A stretch of DNA of 64,000 bases, from assembly GCA_013399855.1 (NCBI GenBank), contig VXAY01004354.1:378092-442091 (forward strand), written 5' to 3'. Positions 1 through 12,200 of the stretch are shown here, one piece after another. The stretch is from Oxyruncus cristatus (lineage: Eukaryota > Chordata > Aves > Passeriformes > Cotingidae). Position 1 is the first letter of the stretch, and each line of letters opens with the position of its first letter. A model generated the notes under the pieces. It saw nothing but the letters and a program-made list of their open reading frames with translations, was not told the DNA's origin and searched no databases. The position numbers and the translations under genes are program-made.

Positions 1-2100
1 ACAGCTCTGGCTGTGTCATGGGGCACATCTGAGGGACATGAATGAGTCTGTCATTTATGGTTTGGTGACTCTGAGGAGGCAAGATGAGCATCTCTAGGAG
101 GGACAGAAGAGGCTGAGTCTGGGACCAGTTGACTGTCCTTCATCGTTTTGGAAGCCATCACATTGACTACTCAGCCTTAAGATGCTCTCTCTGGCCAAAA
201 CCTACTCTTCTGAGTTTCTTTTCCTAATCTGCTCTCTGAGTTCCCAGGCATGGCCTTCTGACTGGAATTCCTCCCTGACTGCCTGTCCTGAGAGCATGCA
301 TGATGTGTGAGAGCTTAAGGCACTCAGGAGACAGTAGTTCCTTGTTCCTCTCTGCACTGTCAGCACAGCTCCTGGGGCCATGAACAACACTGTGGTTTTG
401 TCGCAACTAAATCATTGACTTCATCTGTGATCCCAGCTCAGAGGAATGCTCTGATTTGGTGCAGTGGGCTCGTGGGGACACAGCACATCTCCATGTGCAC
501 TTCGAAGATACTTGTGGTTGGTGGCTGGGTGTCCTGTGGCCCTCAGACAAGGGTTTTCCAAGCCATGAAATTCATGGGGGTTGGAGAGGCTTTGCTTGCC
601 GCTATTTTGGTTTATGGTGTAGAAGGACTGGTGTGAAACCTCCTGTTATCTCACGTAAAATGCATCTTTGGTGAGCCACAAGCCACTGCTCTTGCTGCCC
701 AGTGCAGGCAGTGCGGTACCGTCACCGCTCCTCGCTCCTGTGCAAGCTGCAGGCCCCAACGGTGAGTCCTCCGGCCAGGAAAGCAAGGAGTAGCTCTTGG
801 GAATCTAGGAGGAAAAAAAGCATGGCTTGACCTACCACCGGGCTGGGAGACCCATGCAGAGTTGTCAGCTCCCCGAAGAAAGGAGCAATACTGCAGAGCA
901 GGGGCAGAGCTGCCCAACGGGGACACGTCCTGAGCAATGGCAGTTCCTGCCACTCCTGGATCTCAGTCCAGGCCTTCTGCTTGACTGCTACATGCTACAC
1001 CCCACTGCTACACCCACTGGGAGCAAAACCCAATGGGTGTAATTTAAGGAGACTGCTGGCAGAGCAGGGTGGTTTAGAGAAGGGCTTCGTGCATGTGGTA
1101 TGATAGCTGCTGTATGGTGGGAGTTTTCCTGCTCTGGAAGTGTTTCCCAGTTCTCCTCCATTTATTTTTCTCAGCCTTTAGGACCTTGTGCCTGTGACGT
1201 TGCCTTCCCTCATCTTGCAGGAGGGCAGCATAGATAAAACACTGGGGTTTTTTCCCTCTTCTTTCCCTTTTTTCACCATGTGGTATGTTTCTAAGACCTT
1301 TCCACTCTCAGCTGCCCCCCGACTCAGGCCACTGGACCTCGTATGCCTCAGTACGTTGTAGCAAAACCTGGTGTCAGCCAGAGTTGGGGTACGTGATGGA
1401 GGCACCGGGTTGTGGCCCAAGGGTGACCAGTGCAGATCCTGCAAGTCAGGTGCTCTGTGGAGCCACTGCCAGAGACTTGCAGTTCCCAGAGAAGCAGCGG
1501 GAGCTCTGGGAGCAAGGCAGGAGTACGACTGAATGTGTCTTTCCCACTGGTAAGCAGAGAGTTGCTCAGGAAGCCGTGTGGCAAGGGACAGGTTCCTCCA
1601 GCAGCACCAGTGCCGTCATCTCCTGTCACTTCATTATACATGCTGTGGTATTACCCCCCCAGTTGGTTTCTATGGCTGCACAGAAGGGTAGAAAGCAGAT
1701 CTTATAGGTAGGTTCGGAACCCAGACTTGAAGTTTAAATTACTTCTGTGGTGTGCTGTGTTTGTCTGCTTAACAAATGTGCAGATACTTCCTTGTTCTGA
1801 AATGTCTTCAAAGCTTAGGTGGTTAGTAAGGTCCAGAATACATCCAATTTGCTATTTCAATTGGATTCAGAGGTGAGGCTGCAATAGAGTCTGGACAACA
1901 GATGAACCAGCACCGTGTGTAAGCAGATCCGCATCAGCCAAGACTAGGATCTGGGGGCTACGTTTGGGCCCTGCTTTTTGGGAGCTTTCTGGACCCCTGA
2001 GACCTTCACCCACACCACCATAATCAGCACAGTTTTGATGGGGGCAGGTTTCCTCCAGCAAACCTTTGTCTGGGCCGCGTCAGGCAGGATATCTAATGAA
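1..2100. other. Upstream flank of the septin gene, no gene recognised
   Basis: About 2.1 kb of unique-looking, moderately GC-rich sequence. I see no exon of a recognisable protein, no RNA gene and no clear transposon on either strand. The open frames present are short and carry no family motif. It may contain septin 5' UTR or distal promoter elements, but nothing marks them clearly. Confidence 0.5.
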
Positions 2101-2129
2101 ATCCCCAGCTGAATAAGCCCATCTGTCAG

Positions 2130-3260
2130 GCGGAGTCGGGCTCGTGGCAGGGGCAGCATCCGGTCCGTGCGCAGCCCCTCCGCGGGACACCGCGGCGACA
2201 TCGCCGCTGGCCGCCGTGGCCTTTGTCCTGTCCGCCCGCAGGCTCCTCCCGCGGCACAGGCGCAGGCAGGAAATCCCGGGCAGCTGCCTGGGAGCCTGCT
2301 CGCCTTCCCTCGCCTCTCCTCGCTTCTCCGCCTCGCCTCGGCACCGGGGCGAGCCGAGCCAGCCCTGCGTGTGTGTGCACGCGTGGGCGGGGGGGCTGCC
2401 GCATGGATTTAGCGAAGGCTGGCAGGGAACACATGGGTTGGGGTTTTGTGGCTGGCCCGCGGTGGCTGCCCGTCCGTCCTGCCAGCCGCGCTCATGGACG
2501 CGATCATTCTCCAGGAGCGCTTGGTGGAGCGGCTGCTGTCTCCCCGGCCGCAGGCACAGCGGAGCCACCCGGGCCGGCTGAAGGTATGGGGATGTATTTA
2601 TAGCACTGCGCGATCCGGGGAGCAGCGGGGACACGGGGGGGGAGGATGGTGCCCGAGCGGGCGTGTGCGACACAAGATGAGCCCTCTGAGGAGCAGAGGA
2701 GCGGAAAGACGCCGGTAAGGGAAGGATGGCGGGGACAGAAGGGAGGGGAGCAGCCCTCGCGGGAGCAGGGCCGAGGGGCGAGCGGCGCAGCTGGGAGATG
2801 AGCGACATTTTTGTGTGCTTATTTGATGCAGCGATTCGCTCTGTGAAGGGCGTTTGTGCGCTCGTGGGGGGGGCTCAGGGCGGCAGTCAGCGCTGTGTGC
2901 CCACGCGCAGTCCGGTCTGTGTTCATTAACGCCGTGTTAATGCTGTGCTTTGCTGGCCCGTGTTCCCTCTCTGCAGCAAGTGCTGGTGGGCGAGTGGTTT
3001 TGCCGAGGCTCCGGTCTCAGCCCCAGGCCCGAGGCGGCAGATGTCCGCGGCAGATGCCCCGGGGGCTGTTTGTGTTAGGAATTTATGCAGCTTTGTGCAA
3101 TGAAAGGACGCGGAGGGTCTGGTCTGCTCCGGGGCTGGGCTGGTTCGTGCCGGCGCGGCTGTGGCGGCCGAGCGCGGCCGCAGGAAGGGCCGCCCGGGAG
3201 GGAACTGGATGGCTTGTGCTGGAGGCTGTGGCAGCGACAGGCCCCTTCCGCCTGAAGAAG
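2130..3260 (+). promoter_or_regulatory. SEPTIN5: CpG island promoter of SEPTIN5
   Basis: CpG density and GC content rise sharply here compared with both flanks, and no TATA box is evident. The island spans the first septin coding exon and the start of intron 1, as expected for a broad CpG-island promoter. The exact transcription start cannot be read from sequence; it should lie upstream of the start codon at 2494. Long open frames on both strands here, such as 2080-2808 minus and 2856-3740 plus, are best explained by the GC-rich composition. Confidence 0.7.
2494..2583 (+). CDS. SEPTIN5: SEPTIN5 coding exon 1
   Basis: Encodes 30 residues beginning [18 protein letters not shown]. The ATG sits in a good context (G at +4) inside the CpG island. 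The exon ends in AAG followed by donor GTATGG, in phase 0, and joins cleanly to the DHEKQYVGF exon. It resembles the alternative SEPT5 N terminus of mammals, with a three-residue insertion (SHP or HPG) before the final RLK. Confidence 0.9.
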
Positions 3261-6200
3261 TGGAGCCAGAAGCACCAGGATCCGAGCATAGCTCTATCAT
3301 TTCTGGGATCTGCTCCAGACCCTGATAAGGCTATTCAAATTTGTTGTGGTCCCATCATGTTTAATTTCAGCCCTTTTGAGGGCAACCTTCAGCAAGGTTC
3401 CATTTATCCCCTGGCTGAATGGAGAAGTCACATGAGGCTGGATTGTTTTACAAAGCATCTCCACCAGAGAGGTGAGGAGGGGATTGGGAAGGACAGGAGT
3501 GATGGAGGCTGTGCAGTGTGCACTGCCTTGGAGGTACAGACAGCACTGCCAACGCCTCGGTACCGGGATAGCTTCTCCTCTGAGCAACAGATCTTGAATG
3601 TTTCTACCCCCCCAACAGTAAGAGGGCTTGAACCTACCACGGTTTTGCTGCTTGGCTGGAGCTCCCAGGGACAGAGCACTGTCTGCCTGGCAGCCCTTGG
3701 AGGATGTGAGGATGTGACATGTTGCTGTCATGTCCGATGAACCAGGAGTGTGTGCTGAGGGAGAGCACGGGTGTGGTTTGCTTGGCCTGCAGTGCTTTGG
3801 TTTGTGACAGTCCCAAAGATTGGCCACTGCTCTCGGTGGCCTCTGCTGGTGGTGCATGGGGCACGTTTCCAGGCACGTGGGAGCGGGATGCCAGCAGGAA
3901 CAACGGCGGCACCATGGAGCCAGTGGTGGGGAGAGGGGCTCCTTGTGCCAGAGTGCCGCTGACTCGGATAGCCGGGCCCTTTCCCGACAGCTGGAGCTGC
4001 CAAGGGAAGCGTGGTGCCACGATCAGCTGTCCTGGCTGGTGTCAGCTTGATGGGAGCTGACTTGTGAGGGTTGAGAGCACGCAGAGGGGGCAGTGATGCC
4101 TCCAGGAACTCCCTCAGTCCACACCTCTCATCTAATTAATGGGGTTTAGCTTTTCACAACCCAGAAAGCCTCCTGCCTCCTTCAGTAGCCCTCCCAGGCC
4201 TCTACATTCTCTTCAGTGCTCTCCATCCCATGCACAGTTGCGCTGCAGATACTGCCCTTGTTGGGTCTGATGGAGGTAGTGAGTGGTGTAGAGCTTTGAG
4301 CAAGGCACACACTGGGCTCAGGAAGCTCCCTGGGCTCCTTAAGTGTTTTGTTGATGGTGGCACAGTAGCAGAGACAGTGGCATGTGCCTGTCACAGTGCC
4401 GGAATACGGCTAGGATAGGAACACGCAGTGAGCGGGTACTTCAAAGCCCTGATGAGGAACTGTGGATCAAGGCTGGCCATGGTGCAGGGGCCACACTGCT
4501 GACCGTGAGAGAGGGCTGTTGTAAGAGGGGGATCCCTCCTCGAATTCCCCCTGGATGTCTTGCCTTTGCCCATGGCTGGTCAGAGGGAGACGTGGCTGAG
4601 GACAGGGCTTTTCCCCTTGCATCTCTGGCTGCCTCCCACAGTGAGGGAAGCTCTTCTCTTGGTACTGGGCTCAGCACTGACCTTCCTTTCTGTGAGGGGA
4701 ATGACTGCGTGAGTCACTGGTAAAGGGCAGTGTCCTTCACCAGCTGGGCTTTGCTCATTTTGAACGTGGTGGTTCCACCAAGCTATGGGGAGGCAACCAG
4801 AGGAATGGTAAATCCATGTTGTCGTGGTTGGGCTGAACAGAAACGAGAGATCAGGTTCAGCCAGTTACACTTGGCAGAAGTAAGTGGAGTTGCACCAGAG
4901 CTCAGCTCCCCAGAGTCTCCATTGCCAACCCTTAGTCATCCAGGTTAAAACCCAGAGAAACCAGGAGAAACACACCCTGCCCCTCAGCTCTGGTTTTATT
5001 AGCACATTACTGGTACTATTACACATTACTATTTCACATGTCAGGTCACTGGAGAGAGCAGGTGGTCATTGTCTTTCCAAAGTCTGGTAAAGATCAGGGC
5101 AGGAGAAGCACAAAGGGAAGTATGTTGTATATTTGTGGTGCTTGCTGGGAAGCTCTGGACCTTCCAGTGTGAGGTGTGGGCTGTTGCATGTCCCCTTTGG
5201 TTGTGTTCATGGATGTGTTTCACCAGGAAGTGAAGCAGCTGGGACACAGCTCTGGCACCAAGGGACACAGGCTGGAAGCAGTCTCTTCTTTCTTTTTTTT
5301 GTGACCTTGCCATTATCATGTTTGTCGCTCTGCTTTGCACACCTTGTGTTTGCCCTTAGCTGAGCCTTTTGGGTGGCAGTTCAGGATGTCCCCCAGGCAG
5401 GTGTTGCTTTGCCACGTGCAGCTTGTCACCCTTATCACCCTGGGCTCTCACTGCGCTCACTGCACTGCTGCTTTGGGATGGCCCTTCCCCTTAGCTCCTT
5501 AGCCCCTTAGTCTTTACAGCTGCCAGTGGAGCACTCGGGGCACTCTGGAATTCTCCCCTGTTCTCTCTAACTTCATTTTCTCTGTCCCCTCCTGCCCTTC
5601 TGGACTGTGTGGGGGTGAAACAGTATTGCTTCAGCTATGTCAGCAAGGGAGGGAGGGGAGGGAGACCAGAGCCCACAGTCACTGTCTGTCAGGGTAGAAT
5701 GACCAAGTGTCAGACCCCAACCACACCTGCTCAGGAGTGACATTGTCCGCTTGCAGTGTGGAAATAAAGGCAAGTCAGCATTGCCCCGAGCCCAGCACGC
5801 TGGATTATGTACTTTGTGGTTTTTTCCAGTGTGTGGCCCAGGAATAGAGATAGTTCAACTTAGGAACAGAGGTCTTCCCTGCTGTGCCTGGAGGACAGGT
5901 GAGGACAGTCGTAGGCTTGAAGGCATCCATGGCTGAGTGGGAGCTGGGGCTGGTTTTGAGGAACTCCTGGCTCTGTGGATTTTTCTGTGATGTGGATCCC
6001 AGGGGTATGATTATTGTCAGTGAGGTTGAAAAGTGGAGTCTGTCATGTCTCTAGCTCAGGCATTTGTGAATGGCTTAGTGTGCTTGTACAGAGCACGTGC
6101 CAGGCTTGTGGGGTGGCTTTGGGTTTTGTGCTGTGACAGCGTGCTGCGTCTAGGGGTGCTTGGGCAGTAGGTGATGCTCCTGTATACTAAATGGAATACC

Positions 6201-9200
6201 CTCACCAAAAGCATCTCAGCTGTTTTATCAATATTTCCACATCTTCCCACTTCCCATGCTCCTTGAACTTCAGTCTCTTCAGAAATAACACAAGAGATTA
6301 TTCAAGATTTCCTCTTACTCAGACAGGAGTGGCTGTGACACAGCAAGAAATAATCCCCTTTCAGGTCAAGCAGAAGCTGAGCCACTGCACCTTCCTTTAG
6401 ACACAGCTCAGAACAGCACAAGCCCCGGGGTGCTAATTAGAGAGCTCTTCATCCTGTACCTCATGTGCCTCTGGAGGGAGGGATGTAGAAATGACCTGGG
6501 GGGAGAGGTGGCATTTGGTGACCCTGCTGTGAAGGGTGCCCTTGACTGTGCAGGAGAAGCAAAGAGAGGAAGGTTGTGTGCCAGCAGCAGCCCCAGAAGT
6601 GCTCTCTCTCCTGGGAATGGTGGGATGTGCCTTTTCCCTTGTGCTCCCTGTGCTGGGAAGCTGCCGTGAGAGCAGCTGAGCAGGGCTGTGGCTGGGAGGA
6701 GGTGTCCCTCTGTGCCCACCTGTGGGAAGGGCAGAGTCCCTGAGCCCAGAGGAGGTGTGTGCCCACACTGCAGCCAGGGCAGGGACTGGCCTCTCCTCCA
6801 GCCCCTGGCTCTGCCCCAGGGCTCTTCGAGTCCAGCTCCCCATGACTGTGTGACGCTCAAGCAGAGGGGGTGGCACACCCTGACCTGCTGCCATCCACCT
6901 CTGCCCCGCAGGACCATGAGAAGCAGTACGTGGGCTTTGCCACTCTGCCGAACCAGGTCCACCGGAAATCCGTGAAGAAGGGTTTCGACTTCACCCTGAT
7001 GGTTGCAGGTGAGACTGCCCGTGGGCGGAGGTGGCTGGGCCATGTGGTGGGGACGTGGAGGGAACCAGCTCACCTCACTTCCCTCGGGTGCTCCCAGAGT
7101 GCCTGGATCCTGCCCTCACTCTGTTCTGGTCCTTGTCTCAGGCCTTGCTTTCCTCCCCAGCCTGTGCAGTTCCCCCAGGAGGAACAGGCCCCTCCTGACC
7201 CCTCACAACCCAACCAAGCAAGCTTCTCTGCCAACAGTGACTGCTCTGGGTGGGGAAGGCAGGGCCAGACAGGGACCAAGGAAAAGGAAGGAGAGGGAGG
7301 GTGGGGGAGCTGGGAGACCACATTTGTACAAGGATTGAGACATCTTGCAGCAAAAGCCCTCCCACTGCTGGAAAAATGTAATGCCAATAAATAGCTCCTG
7401 ACAGCTCATCTCTCACTTCCTCTGGCTCGGTGTTCAAAGCCTCATTCAGAGTTTCATTTGTAAGTCAATTAGAGGGTCATGTTGCTTGCTTTTTCCTCCT
7501 CCCCTTTGCGCTCTGTTAATTAGGAGAGTCGGGTCTGGGCAAATCCACGCTGGTGAATAGCCTGTTCCTGACAGACCTCTACAAAGACAGAAAGCTCCTC
7601 AATGCAGAGGGTAAGTTGGGGACAAAGAGGGGTGAATGGGACTGTCTTAAGGACTAGTACTTCAGTTCCTTGCTTCAGAAGCAGCTACATGCTCGCCTGG
7701 ATCCCAGCCCTCGTTTGTGGCTCTGCTCTCCTTTGTGTCTGCAAAGGCACTGCTATTCCAACAAAAAGGGTTTGGCTGTAGGCTGTAGGCCTCTTCTGTC
7801 CCATGAGGGGAAGATGAGGCTGCAAAGCAGCACTAACCCTTTGGGCTGAGATGTTCAGATTTGTCTTTAGTTCTTGGATGCTGGAGTGGTAGGGATTCCC
7901 CGTCCCCAGTGATTGGACCAAATGTTCAGAACAGCAGGGCTACAGGTATTTCAGAAGTCTGGGTATCTTGGAGTCTGTCTGCCTGCTGCTGGCCTCCCAC
8001 AGTAGCACTCCCTTGAGGCTCCTTAGAGGATGATTGGGGTTTTTTGAGACCCACTAGTCCCTGTGCCCAGTGATAAGGAGGGAGTGGGCTTGTTAATGGG
8101 TGTGAGAGGGGATCCCCAGTGTTACTGCTTGGCTTTAACTCACGTGTTCCTGTTCAAAGAGAGAATCAATCAAACAGTGGAAATCGTCAAGCACACGGTG
8201 GACATTGAGGAGAAGGGTGTAAAACTGAAGCTGACCATAGTGGACACGCCAGGCTTTGGAGATGCTGTTAACAACACTGAGTGGTGAGCAGGGCATTGCT
8301 GCCTTCCTTCTAGTCCTTGGCTTCAGAGTCTCTAGGAGACACTGTCCTGTTGAACTCATGGTTTTGTTTTGACTGAACTGCCCTTCCCAGCTGGAAGCCC
8401 ATCACTGATTACATTGACCAGCAGTTTGAGCAGTATTTCCGTGATGAGAGTGGCCTGAACCGGAAGAACATCCAGGACAACCGAGTGCATTGCTGCCTCT
8501 ACTTCATCTCTCCCTTCGGGCATGGGTGAGAGCCCACACTCCAGGCCTGGAGCATGACTCAGTCCAGAGGGAAGACCCTTGTGCCCCAGGATTGCCCTAT
8601 AGCAGCTTGTCCACTGGCAGGGCTGTCGGCACAGGAGAAGAGCTGTCTGGATGCTCCCCCTCAGCTGAGCATCACACCACTCCATCTCCCTCACTGGCAT
8701 GACAGGCTGCCTGTGATCAGGCAGAGTAGATCTCCCTCAGGCCTTACAGCCTGTTTTGGAAATCAGAAGAAACAATGCCACCCAGACCTGTATGTTCCTA
8801 TCTAGCTGAGCCTGAGTGATGCACAGGAAAGGGAGTTTTAAGTTGCCTTCAGTCCCTGCCCTTGCTAGCACGTGTCAGCCTAGCCCGAGCAGCTGGAGGG
8901 GCCGTGTCGGCTGCCCGTGGCACAGGACAGCTGGAGAGAGACCCCAGGCTGTGGCCTGGGCAGTATTTGGCCTTCAAGGGAGCCAATCCCCAGCTTGTGT
9001 CTCTGTGAGACATTCAGCAGCTAAAATTGGAGACAGCTTTCCTGAAGGTACAGCCCTTGCTGAGGGCTGTCCCAGTGCTGCTGCAGGCCCTTGTGTCAGT
9101 GCTGTCCTTTCCCTTTGTGCTGGGTGGGTGAGAGAGGCTGCCGGGGGAGCTGCCCAGTGTGTCCTTCCTGACTGTGTCTCTCCTCATCCCTCCTGCAGGC

Positions 9201-12200
9201 TTAGGCCTGTGGATGTTGAGTTCATGAAGGCTCTGCATGAGAAGGTCAACATTGTGCCCCTGATAGCCAAAGCCGACTGCCTGATCCCCTCCGAGATCCG
9301 GAAGCTAAAGGAGAGGGTGAGATGCTCTTTCTCTACAGGGTATATCTGATGGGCTGAGGAGGGAGGGGAGATAGATATCTCTGTATAGCTTGTTTGTGTG
9401 TATAGGTACATGTATGCACAGACAGTACGTACAAATGGAGCTGCAGCAGTGCTCTGCTGTGAGAAGGGAAGGGGTGTCAGCAGAGAGGCCAGCTCTAGAA
9501 GAAACATCAAATCCTTTTGCCGTCCGTAGGCTATAGCAAACCCATGGTAGCACAAACAGAATAAACCCAGTATTTCCGTATTGTTCACTTTTAAATCCTT
9601 TTGGTTTTGTCTTCCCTGGACACAGATCCGGGAAGAGATTGACAAATTTGGCATTAAAGTGTACCAGTTTCCTGAGTGTGACTCCGATGAAGATGAAGAG
9701 TTCAAGCAGCAAGACAGAGAGCTGAAGGTAAGGGACCTGCTCAGCAGAGGACTGGGAAATCAGGCTCCATGGATATGTGGGTTGCTCCAGAGAGAGCCAG
9801 AGCTGCCCTGTGTGTGCCAAAGGCCTGTGCTACGGATACCCAGGGAACAGCCTTGGCTCGTGGGGTAGATGGCCTGGAGAAGGTGCAGATGTCCTTGCTG
9901 GTGCCGTGAAGTCCAGCGTGGCATGAAGACGTGGCATTTCTGCTCTCCCTCCAGGCAGCATCAGTCAGCCTTTCCTCCATCTTCCCCAGCCTGTATATTT
10001 AAGATAAAGGCTGGGTTGCACAGCATTTCTAAGCACCTATTTCTGGGTGATGCCATCAGCAAAGGAGAGTTGCGAGTGAATAGACACCACTGTGACACAG
10101 CAGTTGCATGGAGGAACACCTGATCATACAGGCACGTCTCGAGGCCCCAGCAGCCCAGCTCTGACCCCTCCCAAGCCGAGCCAGCCCTGGGAGTGCAGGA
10201 AATATGGCCTTGTTTCTCATGTCAGAGGGCGGCAGTGGGCTTTGACTCCCTTCTGAGCAGAGAGGAGCACAGCCTGTACATTCCTGCCTGGACTTGCCCC
10301 ACATGGTCCCCCTTGCTCGGTGTCCCAGCCTCTTTGCTCTGGCTTCCCTGTAGAGCTTCCCTTCAGAGAAGAGATGGAGGCACCTTCAGAGACACAGCTT
10401 CCCCTGGGGCAGCTGAGGTCTGGCTGGGAAGCAGGCTGCCTGTAGATCCCAGTGCCTTAGGCTTTTCTCTGCCAGCCAAGTTGTGTCCTGCTCGACAGCA
10501 TGTGGGGATATCCTCTCCTACCAGCACCCTCCTCCTCCTGTAGCGTGGTGCCTGAGCCTGGCCCTTCGGGAGGGGTCCGTGGGCTGGGGCAGAGGGGCTC
10601 AGTGGTGCCTCTCGTTCCAGGAGAGCGCTCCCTTCGCCGTCATCGGCAGTAACACCGTGGTGGAGGCCAAAGGCCAGCGAGTCCGTGGACGGCTCTATCC
10701 CTGGGGCATTGTGGAAGGTAAGCCTGCAGCCTGGGAGCTGGCACTGTGAGGAGGGGAGGCACTGACAGGGATGGCAGGGGAGAGCTGCACGGTCTGTGCC
10801 ACCTTTGGCACGTGCAGGGGACATGAGACAGAGGCACCGGGACCTGCTCAGGAGGTCTGTTACTGGGAGGGAGGTAATAACCCTGCCATGACAGACTGAA
10901 GAACAGAGGCTCCAGTGTGAATGGGAGAATGCCTGGGCTTTATTATGTGCTAGGATTTGGCTTCTTATTAAGGGGGGAGGTGTTGCCCGTTTAGTTTCCA
11001 GGGAGAAGCCATTGCCTTCAGCCAAACAATGCTAAACCCTCCTGCACTCCTTCCTGTGCTGCCTCTCCTGTAAGGGCTGGAGTTGCTGGGCTGGAGGCTG
11101 TGCTGATGCACAATGTGTGTCTCCAACTTTATTCCTTTCTAAAGGGAGACATTTCATAAAGCCCTGGAATGGCTTTTGCTGCTGTTGCTGACTCCCCCAT
11201 GCTGGTTTGTTGCTTTTAGGCCTTGCAGCTTTAGATCCCAAAAGCTTGTGTGTGCACTTGTGGCTGGTGGTGCTGGCTGCCCAGCTGCTGGCTCTGGTCC
11301 CTTGCTGGCTCCAGAGGGGACTGGGCCTGTTGGGATGCTGGCATTTGGCAGTAGGATGAACTCTGTGAACGCCTGTGCCTGACACAGCTGGCTTCCCCCA
11401 GCCCTGCGGAGGCGTAAAGGGAGATCACGGTGGCAGGCACAGCGCTTCCCACAGCGCTGTCTGGAGCCAGGCTCCCCATGGCAACAGCAGCTCTTTCAGC
11501 TCTCCGTCCTGCTCTTGCCTTTGCCCCTCAGGGGCTGATTTTGTCTACAGGGGCCTTTTGATAAGTCCTGAATTCTGATGAGACAAGCAGTTTGCCTCCA
11601 GCACCAGCTTCGCTCACTCTGGTTGTAACAGCGGTATCCCACGTACCTGGGATCCTCTCTCATGCTTAATTAATCCTTTTACTCAGAAAGAGTCCTGTGA
11701 TCACAGTGACTTCAGCAGCCTGGCCTCAGCATTGGGAACTGCAGAGCATCATGGGGGCTGTGCCAGGGCAGTGGAGGGGGAGGGTAGGGGAGGATGAGGA
11801 GGGAGCCCTGGGGTGGGGACTTAGTCCAGCCTGGGTGCCAGGGCTTCCTGGAATAAGCCGGTGAGGTGTGACATGCCAACACTCTCCCGTGTGGGTTCTG
11901 CAGTGGAAAACCAGGCGCACTGCGACTTCGTGAAGCTGCGGAACATGCTGATCCGGACACACATGCACGACCTGAAGGACGTCACCTGCGATGTCCACTA
12001 CGAGAACTATCGAGCTCAGTGCATCCAGCAGATGACCAGGTGGGTCCCCCCTGCGGTGGGAGGGATGTCTCACAACAGCTCGTTGGTCAGAGGGCTGTGG
12101 GTCCGCTGGGGACATGCTGGGCTGCAGCCTGGGCAGTGGCACTGGAACTAAAGTAGCAAATCCAAGCATGTTTCCCGTAACCTTGAAGCCATGGTGGGAA

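Noticed and set aside
2080..3740. Long open frames on both strands (242 codons minus at 2080-2808; 294 codons plus at 2856-3740)
   Set aside because: They lie in a CpG island where stop codons are rare, show low-complexity Ala/Arg/Pro/Gly content and have no recognisable family. The septin exon explains the only coding signal here.
6408..7073. 221-codon minus-strand frame over septin exon 2
   Set aside because: It overlaps a conserved septin exon antisense and has no family similarity; it is a shadow frame.
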